From positions 434,001 through 498,000 of the forward strand of contig NZ_VTWS01000005.1 of NCBI RefSeq assembly GCF_008727875.1: 64,000 nt of DNA. The letters are read 5' to 3'. This document shows positions 33,256 through 43,500 of the stretch, in pieces. Under the pieces are notes generated by a model that did no database searches, was not told where the DNA came from, and worked only from the letters and a program-made list of their open reading frames with translations. Position 1 is the first letter of the stretch; the number at the start of each line of letters is the position of its first letter. Position numbers and translations under genes: made by a program. This DNA is from Larkinella humicola (lineage in GTDB: Bacteria > Bacteroidota > Bacteroidia > Cytophagales > Spirosomataceae).

Positions 33256-35646
33256 TCAAAACTTAAACGTGTAACTAACCGTGGGAACGACCGGAAAAAG
33301 CGAATACCGATAGAGCACCGACTTCGACGGTTTGTTGTCGATTTCCACTTTCCCTTCCAGCGAATAATAAAAAGGATTTCGCCGGTTGTAAGCATTGTAA
33401 ACACTTAATTCCCAAATACTTTCGCGCGACTTTCTCTTGGTATGGTATTGCAGGCTGAGGTCCATCCGGTGGAAGGCTTCGGCCCGAAAACTGTTCTTCT
33501 CGCCGTAATCTTTCACGTTTCGGGTGTCGATAAACGGGCTGGCACTGGGGTTGGAATGATCCGGATTGTTGGCACTCACGGCATACCGCGACACTGGAAC
33601 CGTCAGGGCCTGGCCGGTTCCGTACACCCACGTTCCCGACAATGTCCACCGCTGACGGAGCTCATATACGCCAACCACCGAGAAGTCGTGCCGACGGTCG
33701 TAGCGCGGAAAGAATTTCCGGCCGCCGTTCAGATCCGCAAATTGCCATTGTGTCCACGACAGCGTGTAACCCAGCCACCCGGATAAGCGACCGGTTTTTT
33801 TCTGGAGCATCACCTCGCCCCCGTACGACCAGCCTTTGCCCGCCGTCACATTATCTTCCCAACGGGCGGGCGCGCCCGTGGCTGTGGTGTTGGTCAGCAG
33901 AAAACTGGCGCCCTCTTTGTAACTGATGTTGTTGGTCATCGTTTTGTGATAGCCCTCAACGGTGAGCGCAATGTCGGCATTGAAATCTTTCACGACCCCA
34001 ATAGCCAGTTGCTCAGATTGTTGCGGTTTCACGCGGTCGGTAGTAGGCACCCACAGATCGGTGGGCAGCCCGGCACCCGAACTCGACAGCATGTGTACAT
34101 ACTGGTTCATCATGGCATAGGCTCCTTTCACCGTCCAGTCGGCCGGTAGTTTGTAGGCCACCGACAGGCGGGGTTCCGGCCGGAAATACTGTGCATCTTT
34201 GTGCCAGAAATAACTCAGCCGCAACCCGGCGTTGATGCGCCAGCGGTTCGTCGGCTGCCAGAAATCTTCGGCATACGCCCCGGATTCCACCACCTCGATG
34301 GCCTGATCGCCCCGCACCGACGGTGTGCCGGTTTCCAGTTTGGCCGAAACGACCGCGCTGGGCGTAAACCGGTGAGACGTTGCCTGAAAACCAAACCGCA
34401 ATTGATGCGTCGAACCGGCATAGACATCGAGGTCGTGTTTCAGCGTAAAATCCCGGATGCCCGACAGATACTCCAGCCGGAAAACCGCCCCGGGCTGGTT
34501 GGCAATCGTGGCCGTTTCTTCGTTGGAAACCTGCATTTTGTAGTGACTGAAAACCAGCGCCGTATGACCCGACACGCGGTTGGAAAACCGGTGGCTCCAG
34601 CGCAGGGTACCCGTCGAGTTTCCCCAGCCAAGCCCCGATTCGAGGGTGCGGTCGTTGTAAATCCGCTGGCTGGTAAACTGGTCGGCTCCCGTATACCCGC
34701 TCAGATACACGCGGTCGCGCGGGCTCAGATCGAACGAAAGTTTGGCGTTGTAATCGTAGAAACCGGAACGGGACGGAAGGCCGGATTCCGGGCCCGGCGA
34801 GAGTGCCTGCGTCAGCAATCCTAAATAACACTGCCGCGCCGACACCAGAAACGACGCTTTGCCTTTCTGCAACGGGCCTTCGAGCGTTAACCGGGAGGCA
34901 ATCAGACCGATGCTGCCCGTACCATGCAGGTTGTTCTTATCGCCTTCTTTCATGCCCATTTCGATGACCGACGACAGCCGGCCGCCGTACCGCGCCGGAA
35001 AACCGCCTTTCGTCAGTTCGACTCCCTTCAGGGCGTCGCCGTTGAATATCGAGAAAAAGCCGAGCAGGTGGCTGGGATTGTAGACCACGGCTTCGTCGAC
35101 CATAATCAGGTTCTGATCCGGCCCACCGCCCCGGACGTAGACGCCCGCGTTTCCTTCCGATCCTTTCTGAACACCCGGCAGAAGCTGAATCACTTTCAGT
35201 ACGTCTTTTTCGCCCAGCAAAGCCGGTATTTTATGAAGTTGGGCAATCGGAACTTCGATGCGGCTGAGTTGGGCGTTGTCGCTATCTTTTGGCCGCGCCA
35301 TTTGGCTTTTAACCGACACCTCGGTCAGGGTCTGCCCGGGCGTCAGGTATATATCCAGTGTCTGCTTAGATGGCTTAGCAAGGAGGTTGCGGGTAACCGT
35401 TTCGTAACCTACAAATGAAAAAATTACCGTGAGGCTATCGTTTGCCGGAACGGATAAGGTGTAAAAACCGGCGGCATCAGTAACCGTTCCCGTCTGGTGA
35501 CCGGCCCAATAAACGTGGACGCCGGAAAGTGGCTTGCGATTGCCCATTTCCCAGACAAACCCCGACATAGTTGCCGGGGTTTGCGCTGCCGCCGAAATGG
35601 TCGCTAATGCAAAAAATAGCTTTGCAAGAGTAGAGGATGCTTTCAC
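33256..35646 (-). CDS. TonB-dependent receptor with carboxypeptidase-like N-terminal domain
   Basis: 796 residues, starting at GTG 35646. A signal peptide (to about residue 21) is followed by a carboxypeptidase-D regulatory-like domain (about 27-110). The plug domain comes next (about 135-225, LPGVQKGSEGNAGVYVRGGG and VDEAVVY), and then a beta barrel ending VPTVSYTFKF with terminal Phe. The length fits a short SusC-unlike receptor of the FecA/CarboxypepD_reg-like group. The substrate is not clear. The downstream DUF4249 gene is a usual partner for this group. The region upstream contains three TATCAGACA words, so its regulation may be shared with nearby surface genes. Confidence 0.92.
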   Translation of the reverse strand: MKASSTLAKLFFALATISAAAQTPATMSGFVWEMGNRKPLSGVHVYWAGHQTGTVTDAAGFYTLSVPANDSLTVIFSFVGYETVTRNLLAKPSKQTLDIYLTPGQTLTEVSVKSQMARPKDSDNAQLSRIEVPIAQLHKIPALLGEKDVLKVIQLLPGVQKGSEGNAGVYVRGGGPDQNLIMVDEAVVYNPSHLLGFFSIFNGDALKGVELTKGGFPARYGGRLSSVIEMGMKEGDKNNLHGTGSIGLIASRLTLEGPLQKGKASFLVSARQCYLGLLTQALSPGPESGLPSRSGFYDYNAKLSFDLSPRDRVYLSGYTGADQFTSQRIYNDRTLESGLGWGNSTGTLRWSHRFSNRVSGHTALVFSHYKMQVSNEETATIANQPGAVFRLEYLSGIRDFTLKHDLDVYAGSTHQLRFGFQATSHRFTPSAVVSAKLETGTPSVRGDQAIEVVESGAYAEDFWQPTNRWRINAGLRLSYFWHKDAQYFRPEPRLSVAYKLPADWTVKGAYAMMNQYVHMLSSSGAGLPTDLWVPTTDRVKPQQSEQLAIGVVKDFNADIALTVEGYHKTMTNNISYKEGASFLLTNTTATGAPARWEDNVTAGKGWSYGGEVMLQKKTGRLSGWLGYTLSWTQWQFADLNGGRKFFPRYDRRHDFSVVGVYELRQRWTLSGTWVYGTGQALTVPVSRYAVSANNPDHSNPSASPFIDTRNVKDYGEKNSFRAEAFHRMDLSLQYHTKRKSRESIWELSVYNAYNRRNPFYYSLEGKVEIDNKPSKSVLYRYSLFPVVPTVSYTFKF

Positions 35647-36414
35647 AATATCAGACAGAGAATAATACTGAGTACTTTTACTTAATGCAAAGTAAATACA
35701 TTATCAGACATGTTGGGTAACCGATTAGAAAAAAAAGTAAATAAAATAATTTTTTCATCTATTTGAAGGAGCAAATAAAATCTTTTAACTATATGAATTA
35801 CAGTAATTTACACTTCAATTAAAGAACAGTAGATTTTTTATCAGACACTAATTTTAATTAAATTTTAATCTTTCAGATACTACCCAAAGCAGAAATAAAT
35901 ACATTTTTCCCAATGACTTCCTGCAAATAACTGCATAAATAATTACTAAGTACTGACTAAGTAACCGCCGGGAGGTCAAGTAGGCTGGCCCATCGAAACA
36001 CCCCGCCGATGGTCTTTCCCGGGCAAAAACGGGATCTGGCCACCATACGGCCAGAAAATCCAAAAAAATAATAAAACGAAGAAAAACCACTCACTCACTT
36101 TTCAAAGTGATTAGTTGTCCGGGGAATTTTTGAGGGTTATTATTGTCTGATAAATAATCGTGTTCAAGTAGGCTTGGGTGGGTTTTGACCCCGTTATTTC
36201 TTTTAAAAAATATATTTTAAGTCAAAAAGTCCTTCTTTTTGTCCTATCTCTGATCCAAAAGATACTCTCCCTACCCGGAAAACCTTAAATAATCAACTAT
36301 TTATGTTGGTTAAATACAACTAAATGTTGTCCACTTCAGGGGAATAGCCGGTGATTTCAGTCAAACGCATAAACTGTACTTATTTAATATTGATTCTTTT
36401 TACTCTCAACGTGT
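35647..36414. promoter_or_regulatory. 768-bp A+T-rich divergent intergenic region with repeated TATCAGACA words
   Basis: The region separates the TonB receptor (-) from the sugar phosphotransferase (+). The word TATCAGACA occurs at 35649, 35702 and 35839, and its complement TGTCTGATA at 36144. Two further dyads are present: TATTTG/CAAATA around 35760-35777 and TCACTTT/AAAGTGA at 36095-36110. No convincing gene is present; a 78-codon minus-strand frame near 35854-36090 is weak. Confidence 0.45.
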
Positions 36415-37071
36415 ATGATTAGTCTTGTATCCAGGGTTCATACCCTTCCTTCCCGTGCCGACAGCACGGGAAAGGGCGCACCCACGGTGTATGCACGGGT
36501 CGGAAAGCGCCTAGTTGACCTTTTCATTACCTTACTGCTGACGGCCCTTGTGTTCATCTGGCTCGTTCCCCTCATTGCGCTGGCCGTCAGCCTGACCTCA
36601 CCGGGGCCCGTTATTTTTGCCCAACTTCGCACCGGCCGGAACGGTCGCCCATTCCGTTGTCTTAAATTTCGCACAACGGTTTATCATCCCCGGAAAAAAT
36701 ACCAGTCTACTCACCAGCCGCAGACCGACGTCACGCCGGTGGGTCAGTTTCTGCGAACCAGCCGTCTGGAAGAAATACCGAATTTTTTCAATGTGTTGCT
36801 GGGCGACATGAGTTTGGTTGGCCCCCGCCCCCACACGCTTCAGTATGATGCGCAATACTGGACGGTTTCTGGTTATCGCGAACGCCAGACGGTGCGTCCG
36901 GGCATTACCGGCCTGGTTCAAACCCGCCTTGAGACCGCTGCAACACCGGGCCTGATTCAAATGCCGCATGCTTTTCGCTACGACCGGTGGTATGCTCGCC
37001 AGCACTCCCTTTGGCTGGATTTTAAAATTTGCTGGTGGGCGATCAGGGGCCGAATGAAAGCCCTAAATTGA
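36415..37071 (+). CDS. polyprenyl-phosphate sugar phosphotransferase (exopolysaccharide initiation)
   Basis: 218 residues. The VGKRLVDLF start and a transmembrane hairpin (about 36-58) precede the bacterial sugar transferase domain with SPGPVIF, KFRT, and GDMSLVGPRPH. This family transfers a sugar-1-phosphate to undecaprenyl phosphate and starts exopolysaccharide or capsule synthesis at the inner membrane. The catalytic Asp-Glu pair usually found in SLDELP is Glu119-Glu120 here (RLEEIPN), an unusual change. It is followed by a LytTR regulator and a heparinase-like lyase, suggesting a small polysaccharide unit. Family call sure; activity less so because of the Glu119 change. Confidence 0.9.
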   Translation: MISLVSRVHTLPSRADSTGKGAPTVYARVGKRLVDLFITLLLTALVFIWLVPLIALAVSLTSPGPVIFAQLRTGRNGRPFRCLKFRTTVYHPRKKYQSTHQPQTDVTPVGQFLRTSRLEEIPNFFNVLLGDMSLVGPRPHTLQYDAQYWTVSGYRERQTVRPGITGLVQTRLETAATPGLIQMPHAFRYDRWYARQHSLWLDFKICWWAIRGRMKALN

Positions 37072-37195
37072 GGTAAAGGGGTATGGCATTCGCTAATTAA
37101 CGGACAACAATTGTGACTAAAAAGGAAAAATAGTAACATAATGGCATAGTGTTTGCTAACGTTAAAGAAAGCTATGTACTCATCGTTACTTTTCC

Positions 37196-37552
37196 ATGAA
37201 TACCGCACGCACCAGTATCAAAGTTAGAGACCGCAGAGGGAGAGCTGTCACGATTTCTGCCAAACAAATCCTCTTTTTTGAAGGCTGGAGTAACTATAGC
37301 CGCATTTTTCTCAACAAACAGAACGGTTTTGTTTCTAGCTATACCCTGAAGGAACAACAAGAATATCACCCTTCCTTCTGGCGTATTTCGCGGTCGCATC
37401 TGGTCAATCCGGAGCATATTATTCAAATGGATTTGCACGATATGCACAATAGCTGGGTTGAATTATCAGACGAAACCCGCCTTTCGGTCAGTCGTCGGAG
37501 AGTTAAATCCATTGTCACACTGGCGAAATTCTTCAACCTACTGGTTTCCTGA
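37196..37552 (+). CDS. LytTR-domain DNA-binding regulator without receiver
   Basis: 118 residues, almost entirely a LytTR domain. VTISAKQILFFEGWSNYSRIF, the RISRSHLVNPEHI segment and the LSVSRRRVK end match the typical order. There is no receiver domain, so phosphorelay control is unlikely. It lies 124 bp after the phosphotransferase and could regulate it, the lyase or the surface genes with TATCAGACA words. Its target sites are not known from the sequence. Confidence 0.9.
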   Translation: MNTARTSIKVRDRRGRAVTISAKQILFFEGWSNYSRIFLNKQNGFVSSYTLKEQQEYHPSFWRISRSHLVNPEHIIQMDLHDMHNSWVELSDETRLSVSRRRVKSIVTLAKFFNLLVS

Positions 37553-37829
37553 AAACAGGCCGATGCTGCCTGCCGGGAAACGAATGAGAATGCCCGGTAA
37601 GCGGTCGTCGACACCCATACTGCCATTTACTCAACGCAAACGATGAAAGACCGGTATGGCCTGGTGTGTTGCTGCAAGCCGTTCGAAAGAGCGTATAGAA
37701 GCACCACCGGGCCCTTCACCGATTGCTTTCATGCCCCTGCATCGCTTCGGCACGCCCAACTCATTCATCTTTCACAGAGTTGGTCTGCAACGGGCTTATT
37801 CTGATTCTTACTCAACGTGTAACGTAAAA

Positions 37830-39788
37830 ATGCTGAATCGGTATCACTGGTTTTATTACCGGCTGCGGTCCTTATCGACCGCAGAAGTGGGCTTCCGGCT
37901 GCGACAGTATTTCCAGAAACAGTCTGATAAACAACAGGTTGGTTGGAAAGCAACCGTTCTATTAGCCACCTGGCCCGAGCGTATATTCGCCATTTCCTCC
38001 GACATCCTTCCGGCTTTTCCGCTTTTAAACGAGCAGAAGATATTTGAGCAGACACTTGACTATAGCTACCCGGTTGACTGGCACCTCGACCTGAGTACCA
38101 ACAAACGGTTTCCGCTGACCTACGCGAAGGAAATCAATATTCAAAACGCGGCTTTTGGGAATGTCGAATACGTCTGGGAGGTCAACCGGTTCCTTTTTCT
38201 GCCGGCACTGGCACTGCGCTACCAGCTCACGGCCGACCCGCGGGAATTAAGCCGGCTTATTACCCTCGTTTCGACCTGGGTCAAGGCCAATCCTTATCTG
38301 CTCGGTGTCAACTGGTACAGCAATCTGGAAGTGAACATCCGGCTGGTCAACTGGTTTATCTGCTGGAATATTCTGGATGCGTCTATTCTGGCAAAAACCG
38401 ACCCGGTTTTTCAACGCTTTGTCGAATCAGTCTGGCTCCCGATCATTTACCAGCACTGCCTCTACAGTCGCAACAACCTCCCGTTTCATTCGACCGCCAG
38501 CCACCAGCTCATTGCCGGCTATGCGGGCTTGTTTGTCGCCAGTTCGTTCTGGAAGTTCCCGGAATCGCCGGCCTGGAATTCGTTTGCTCAAAGTGGTCTG
38601 GAGCAGGAAATGCAGCGACAACAGGGGCCCAACGGAATCAATCGGGCGGAATCCGCCGGTTCTATTCCGTTCATTACGGACCTTTTGCTGCTCTCTTACC
38701 TGACCGGTCTACGCACCGGAAATCCGTTTTCAGACCTGTATACCCACCAACTGGAGAACATCCTTTCGTACATCGCCCAGTTGCTCGACGACCAGGGCCA
38801 TGTACCCGCCTATGGTGATGAAGGCAGCGGATGCCTGTGGAGTCTGGATGACCCGACACCGGACGGCCCTTTCCGGTCGCTGCTCACGGCCTCGGCGATT
38901 CTGTTTGGTGATCCGCTTTCCAAAGAACGATCGCACGGTTTCGACCTGAAAAACCGCCTGCTTTTCGGCGACGAAGGTCTTCAGAAATTCAAGGCCGTTC
39001 CGGCGCGGGAAACGACCCTGGGCAGCCAGTTTTACCCGGCAGAAGGGCATTACATCCTCCGCAAACAGGAGCCCGGGAGAAGTGAAATTTACGTCCATTT
39101 CAACGCTGCCACGCTGGGCGCTTCGGCTTTGGTTCCCCACGGCCACGCGGATGCGCTGTCGTTCGTCATGCACGTCGATGGACAGCCTTTTTTCGTCGAT
39201 TCAGGCACGTATGTACACCACACCAATTCGGATTGGCGCCGGTATTTTGTCAGCACCCGCGCCCACAATACGGTTTGCATCGACTCCGAAAATCAGGCGT
39301 TGCAGGACCCCGATCTGCGGTGGCTGAACCCGTATGTCACCACGACCCACAAAGCCGAAATAAGTGACTATTCTGACGAAGTTATTGCCTCCCACAATGG
39401 ATATGACCGGATCGGTTGTTCACACCAGCGCCGGATGGAGTTCGATAAACGAAACAACCGCCTGCTGATCGACGATCAGGTCGAAAGCCGACGGAATGGA
39501 AATCATACGGTTGAAGTCCTTTTCCACGTTCATCCGGCCATCCGGTTCCGGGCCAAAGGCCGCAACCATTTTATCCTTTCTCACCCCCAAACAAAACGGC
39601 TGGTAGTCCTGCAAATCGATCCGGCCTTACAGGTCGAGGTCGTCAATGGCCAGCAGCAGCCGGGTTTGCTGGGGTGGTATTCGGCGGGATTGTATCAGAA
39701 ACAGGCCACCTGCGTTTTCCGGGCCTACTTAACCCTGGGAGCCGAACGGCGGGTTGAACTGCAGCATCAGATTACCGTGCAATCCTGA
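37830..39788 (+). CDS. heparinase II/III-family polysaccharide lyase
   Basis: 652 residues from ATG 37830, which begins MLNRYHWFYYRLRSLST, a usual N-terminus in this family; the frame is open for about 58 codons upstream but with poor sequence. An alpha-helical toroid spans about 80-390, followed by a beta domain with PHGHAD (H437, H439), DSGTYVHH and TRAHNT. These motifs define the heparinase II/III family. Such genes commonly sit in exopolysaccharide loci of Bacteroidota, where they act as alginate- or uronate-type lyases. No signal peptide is evident, so export is unclear. A strong terminator follows at 39844-39871. Confidence 0.88.
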   Translation: MLNRYHWFYYRLRSLSTAEVGFRLRQYFQKQSDKQQVGWKATVLLATWPERIFAISSDILPAFPLLNEQKIFEQTLDYSYPVDWHLDLSTNKRFPLTYAKEINIQNAAFGNVEYVWEVNRFLFLPALALRYQLTADPRELSRLITLVSTWVKANPYLLGVNWYSNLEVNIRLVNWFICWNILDASILAKTDPVFQRFVESVWLPIIYQHCLYSRNNLPFHSTASHQLIAGYAGLFVASSFWKFPESPAWNSFAQSGLEQEMQRQQGPNGINRAESAGSIPFITDLLLLSYLTGLRTGNPFSDLYTHQLENILSYIAQLLDDQGHVPAYGDEGSGCLWSLDDPTPDGPFRSLLTASAILFGDPLSKERSHGFDLKNRLLFGDEGLQKFKAVPARETTLGSQFYPAEGHYILRKQEPGRSEIYVHFNAATLGASALVPHGHADALSFVMHVDGQPFFVDSGTYVHHTNSDWRRYFVSTRAHNTVCIDSENQALQDPDLRWLNPYVTTTHKAEISDYSDEVIASHNGYDRIGCSHQRRMEFDKRNNRLLIDDQVESRRNGNHTVEVLFHVHPAIRFRAKGRNHFILSHPQTKRLVVLQIDPALQVEVVNGQQQPGLLGWYSAGLYQKQATCVFRAYLTLGAERRVELQHQITVQS

Positions 39789-39843
39789 ACGAAACTCCGG
39801 GCAAGAACAAAAAAAGATAGTAACATGGATAGAGTAGTTAAGA

Positions 39844-39871
39844 AAAAAACCAGTCAATTGACTGGTTTTTT
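39844..39871 (+). terminator. intrinsic terminator of the lyase gene
   Basis: A perfect inverted repeat AAAAAACCAGTCAA/TTGACTGGTTTTTT is followed by TCTTTT. It lies 56 bp after the lyase stop. Confidence 0.8.
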
Positions 39872-39921
39872 CTTTTCAAATAACCTGATATTCTCACTAG
39901 TAAAAATCTATTTCCAAAGTA

Positions 39922-40155
39922 TTAGTTGCCATACAGCAAACGAAATCCTTTTGTAAACATTTGGCGGGCAATTTCGGGAGAAACAACCAGAAAAGACGTA
40001 TTGTCGCGGGCAACAATCTGGGCATTCAGGCCTTCCATAAAAAACTGGTTGGCACACCCGATGGCTTGTGGCAAATTCGTAAAACTACAGGACTGCAATT
40101 GATTGCGTGACCGATTTGAAGTCGTCAGGTAGGATGCGTTCTTGAGCGTGTTCAT
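39922..40155 (-). CDS. small hypothetical protein
   Basis: About 77 residues from ATG 40155. The sequence starts MNTLKNASYLTTSNR and has a central CANQFFMEGLNAQIV segment with a C-terminal basic helix. No signal peptide and no recognised family. A TACCTTTG -7-like element ends 38 bp upstream, which supports expression. It faces the lyase terminator. It may be a conserved Cytophagales small protein; I could not confirm this. Confidence 0.5.
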   Translation of the reverse strand: MNTLKNASYLTTSNRSRNQLQSCSFTNLPQAIGCANQFFMEGLNAQIVARDNTSFLVVSPEIARQMFTKGFRLLYGN

Positions 40156-40192
40156 TAAAAGTACAGTTACGGTAAGACAGTTCAAAGGTAAT

Positions 40193-40200
40193 AATCCGCA
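40193..40200 (-). promoter_or_regulatory. candidate -7 element (TACCTTTG)
   Basis: Exact match to TAnnTTTG on the minus strand, 38 bp before ATG 40155. No clear TTG at the expected distance. Confidence 0.35.
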
Positions 40201-40506
40201 AATAAATTAAGTAATAATACTTATCAAATTTATTATTCGGTAGTAAACTTTAAAGCTATAAAACCTCAAATACGGTTACAAACCAGCCAACTACTGAAAA
40301 ACGTAAATATATTTTCCTATTTTCCCGAACCAGCCTCCACCCAAACACAAGGATTCTGTGGAAGCTGCTGGGGGGTCCCTGGAAAGGAAGGCAACCGGTC
40401 AAGGTGGCCCGGCACGCTTTACGTTTCATTTAGCAGTTTACATTTCGTATTGCCTTTCCGTTCCAACGGTTTTTCTACAACGAAATACAGAGCCTTTTTT
40501 ATATAG

Positions 40507-40535
40507 AAAGCCTGCCTCCAGAGGAAGCAGGCTTT
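40507..40535 (-). terminator. hairpin after the T9SS gene
   Basis: Thirteen-position stem with one mismatch (AAAGCCTGC arm) and a three-base loop, 41 bp after the stop at 40576. Neither side has a long T run, so strand and strength are uncertain. Confidence 0.5.
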
Positions 40536-40575
40536 TCTGTTAGTCCAGGTTATTAAATTGATTGGCTCGCTGGAA

Positions 40576-43500
40576 TTACTCCTTGAGTACTTTCAGCGTC
40601 CGGAGAAGCCCCTCTCCCCGTTGAATTTGGAGCAGATACATTCCCCCCGGCAAGTTGTTCGATTGTACATTGAGGGTAGCCTTGCCCGCTTCAATTCGCG
40701 TGTCCTGATCCGAAACCGGTACTTGCTGTCCCGTCGGCGAAACGATCGAGAAACGATACGGTGCCAGGGGTACGATCTGCTCCTGGGATTCCTGAGGCAG
40801 GTTAACCGTGATTTGATCGCGGAACGGATTGGGATAAACACCCCAGACCGCCGATTCGGCGGTAAGGCCGGGGTTTGCCACCGAAACTTCGGCGTTCTCG
40901 CGTTTACCGGAAATATTCCTGATGTAGAATGTAATGAGCCGTGTGACAAGCTGGTTGCCCTGCACATTGGGGTTTTTGTAACCGGTCACTTTCAGCATGT
41001 AGACCCCAACCAGGGGCGGAATTCCTCCGTTGTCGCCCACCAGTGCCCAGGGCGCAAAATTTTCCTGAAAATTGACATTTTTAGGACCCGTGAGCTCAAA
41101 CTTCACACTCTGTACCTTCGTCTCAATTTCGAAAAAGATGTTGATCATCGCTGGCAGCGTATTGGCCATCAAAACCGTCTCGTGGTTCAATTCCTGAATG
41201 AAGTTCTGCGGTTCCGGCCCTTTCCCAGCCTTGTAGAGTTTCATGACGATGTTTTCTTTTACCGTCATGTTGTAGGTGACGACCACGGAACCCGCCTTGT
41301 TGTCGATTGCCTTCACGCTGACCGCAACGGTTTGAGCCGTTGTGGGAACGCCACTGATGACACCGGTTGTCGGATTGTAGGAAAGTCCTTTTGGCAAATT
41401 GGTGACCTCGACCGACGCGATGTTCCCATCCGGATCCGAAAAGTGCGACTTGCCAATTGTGTAGGAATACGCAATGCTGATCGTTGCCGTTTGGCCAGGC
41501 AAGTCACGCGCCTGAACGGGCAGTTGATTGACAGGAGCCTCGTTCACCGTCAGCCGGAAGGTCGTCGTGACGGAGCCTTCTCGGTTATCCGTCGCCGTCA
41601 CCGTGACCGTCGTGGTGGAAGGAGCCGTAGGGATTCCGCTGATCACCCGCGTAGCTGGCGCATACGTCAGCCCGGTGGGCAAACCGCTCACAATCTCCAC
41701 TTTCGAAATGCTGCCGTCCGAATCCGTAAAGACCCCGGCGCCAATCGCGTAGCTGAACCCCTGGCCGACCGTTCCGGTCTGATCCGGAATGGTCTGCGCC
41801 ACGATGGGCAGGACATTCGGAGCCAGGTTCACCGCCAGCCGGAAGGTCGTTGTGACGGCGCCTTCTCGGTTGTCGGTGGCCTTCACCGTCACTGTGGTGG
41901 TGGTGGGAGCCGTAGGGATTCCGCTGATCACCCGCGTAGCTGGCGCATACGTCAGCCCGGTGGGCAAACCGCTCACAATCTCCACTTTCGAAATGCTGCC
42001 ATCCGGATCCGTAAAGACCCCGGCTCCGATCGTATAGCTGAACGCCTGTCCGACCGTTCCGGTCTGATCCGGAATGGTCTGTGCCACCACGGGCAGGGTA
42101 TTTTCCGGAACCGGCGCCGGGTTCACCGATAGCTGGAAGGTGGTGGTTACGAAGCCTTCCTGATTGTCGGTGGCTTTCACCGTCACCGTCGTGGTGGAGG
42201 GCGCGGTCGGCGTTCCACTGATCACCCGCGTAGCCGGTGTATACGTCAGTCCGTTGGGCAAGCCGTTCACAATTTCTACTTTCGAAATGCTGCCATCCGA
42301 ATCCGTGAAGACCCCGGCTCCGAGCGTATAACTGAAAAGCTGTCCGACGGTAGCGGTCTGGTTCGGAATCAGGCTGCTGACCTGCGGAGCCTTGTTTTCC
42401 GGCGGTGAGGGCGAAGCCACAACCACCAGTTTGAACGCAACCGTGGCGGTTCCGCCGTCGTCATCGGTGGCCGTTATCGTGATGGTTGCGGTTTCGGGCG
42501 CGGTCGGGGTTCCGATGATGGTACGGTTGCTCTGGTTATAACTCAGGCTCGCGGGCAAACCGCTGACGGCGATGCTGGCGATGGTTCCGTCGGAATCGGC
42601 AAACGTTTCAAGCGGAACCTGAAAAATGAAAGACTGCCCAACCGTAACCGTCTGATCGACCGGAGCCTGAACAATGGCCGGTGGCAGATTGGGAATGGGG
42701 GCCGGTTTGGGGGCGGCATTGGTCGTAATCCTGAACGATGTAACGGCCGTTGCACTCAACGCATCCGTCGCCTTCACCGTTACCGTGGCCACCCCATCGG
42801 TGGTTGGCGTCCCGCTGATCAACCGGCTGCCGGCGTTGTAGGTCAGGCCATCAGGTAACCCACTCACCTGAATACTGCTCAGGTTGTTATCGGGATCGGT
42901 AAAAATACCGGCCGCCAGGGTATACGCAAAGGGTTCTCCCACGCGCGCCGTTTGATCCGGAATGGTTTGGCTCACCACCGGCGGACGGTTTTGGGGAGCC
43001 GTCGTTACCACAATCGTCACCAGCGAGGGCGTGTATCCGCCCTGACCATCCGATACAATGAGACTGGCCGTAAACGTACCGAGTTGGGTAGGTGTTCCGC
43101 TAAATGAATGCGTAGCCTGGTTATAGGTCAGTCCAACCACGCCCCCGGACATGGCGTATATGAGCGTCTGGTTCTCATCGTCAATGAATTCCGGAATTGT
43201 ATACGAGTATGGGACATTGACCGATGCATACAGGATGGGAATCGGAACGGCAACGGGTGGCGTATTGCCCGGTTCGGCCACCTGAGCCGTACTGGACGGA
43301 CAGTTCAGCGTGATCGGCGAGCCCTTCAGATAATAATCCGAATTCTCGATCCGCATGCTGATGACGTGCGGTTTATCGTCCTTGATACTGGCCGGAATCA
43401 GGAATTGATACCCGTGCAGACCGTTGCCTTTTTTGGCGGCCACCAGGTCCGGTCGGTTGACATTGGCGGTAAAGGTGCCGATCACATTCAGACCGTCGAG

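Larger units (their letters stand above)
40156..40575. other. 420-bp gap with a promoter element and a hairpin
   Basis: Contains the TACCTTTG element (40193-40200) for the small minus-strand gene, and the hairpin at 40507-40535. The rest shows no gene or other structure that I can support. Confidence 0.5.

Noticed and set aside
35854-36090. 78-codon minus-strand frame in the A+T-rich gap
   Set aside because: No codon bias or family, and the sequence is rich in low-complexity A/T runs.
40558-42132. Long + strand frame (524 codons) opposite the T9SS repeats
   Set aside because: It is a shadow of repeated G+C-rich coding DNA; the minus strand encodes clear Ig-like domains and a sorting domain, and the + translation is Arg-rich with no family.
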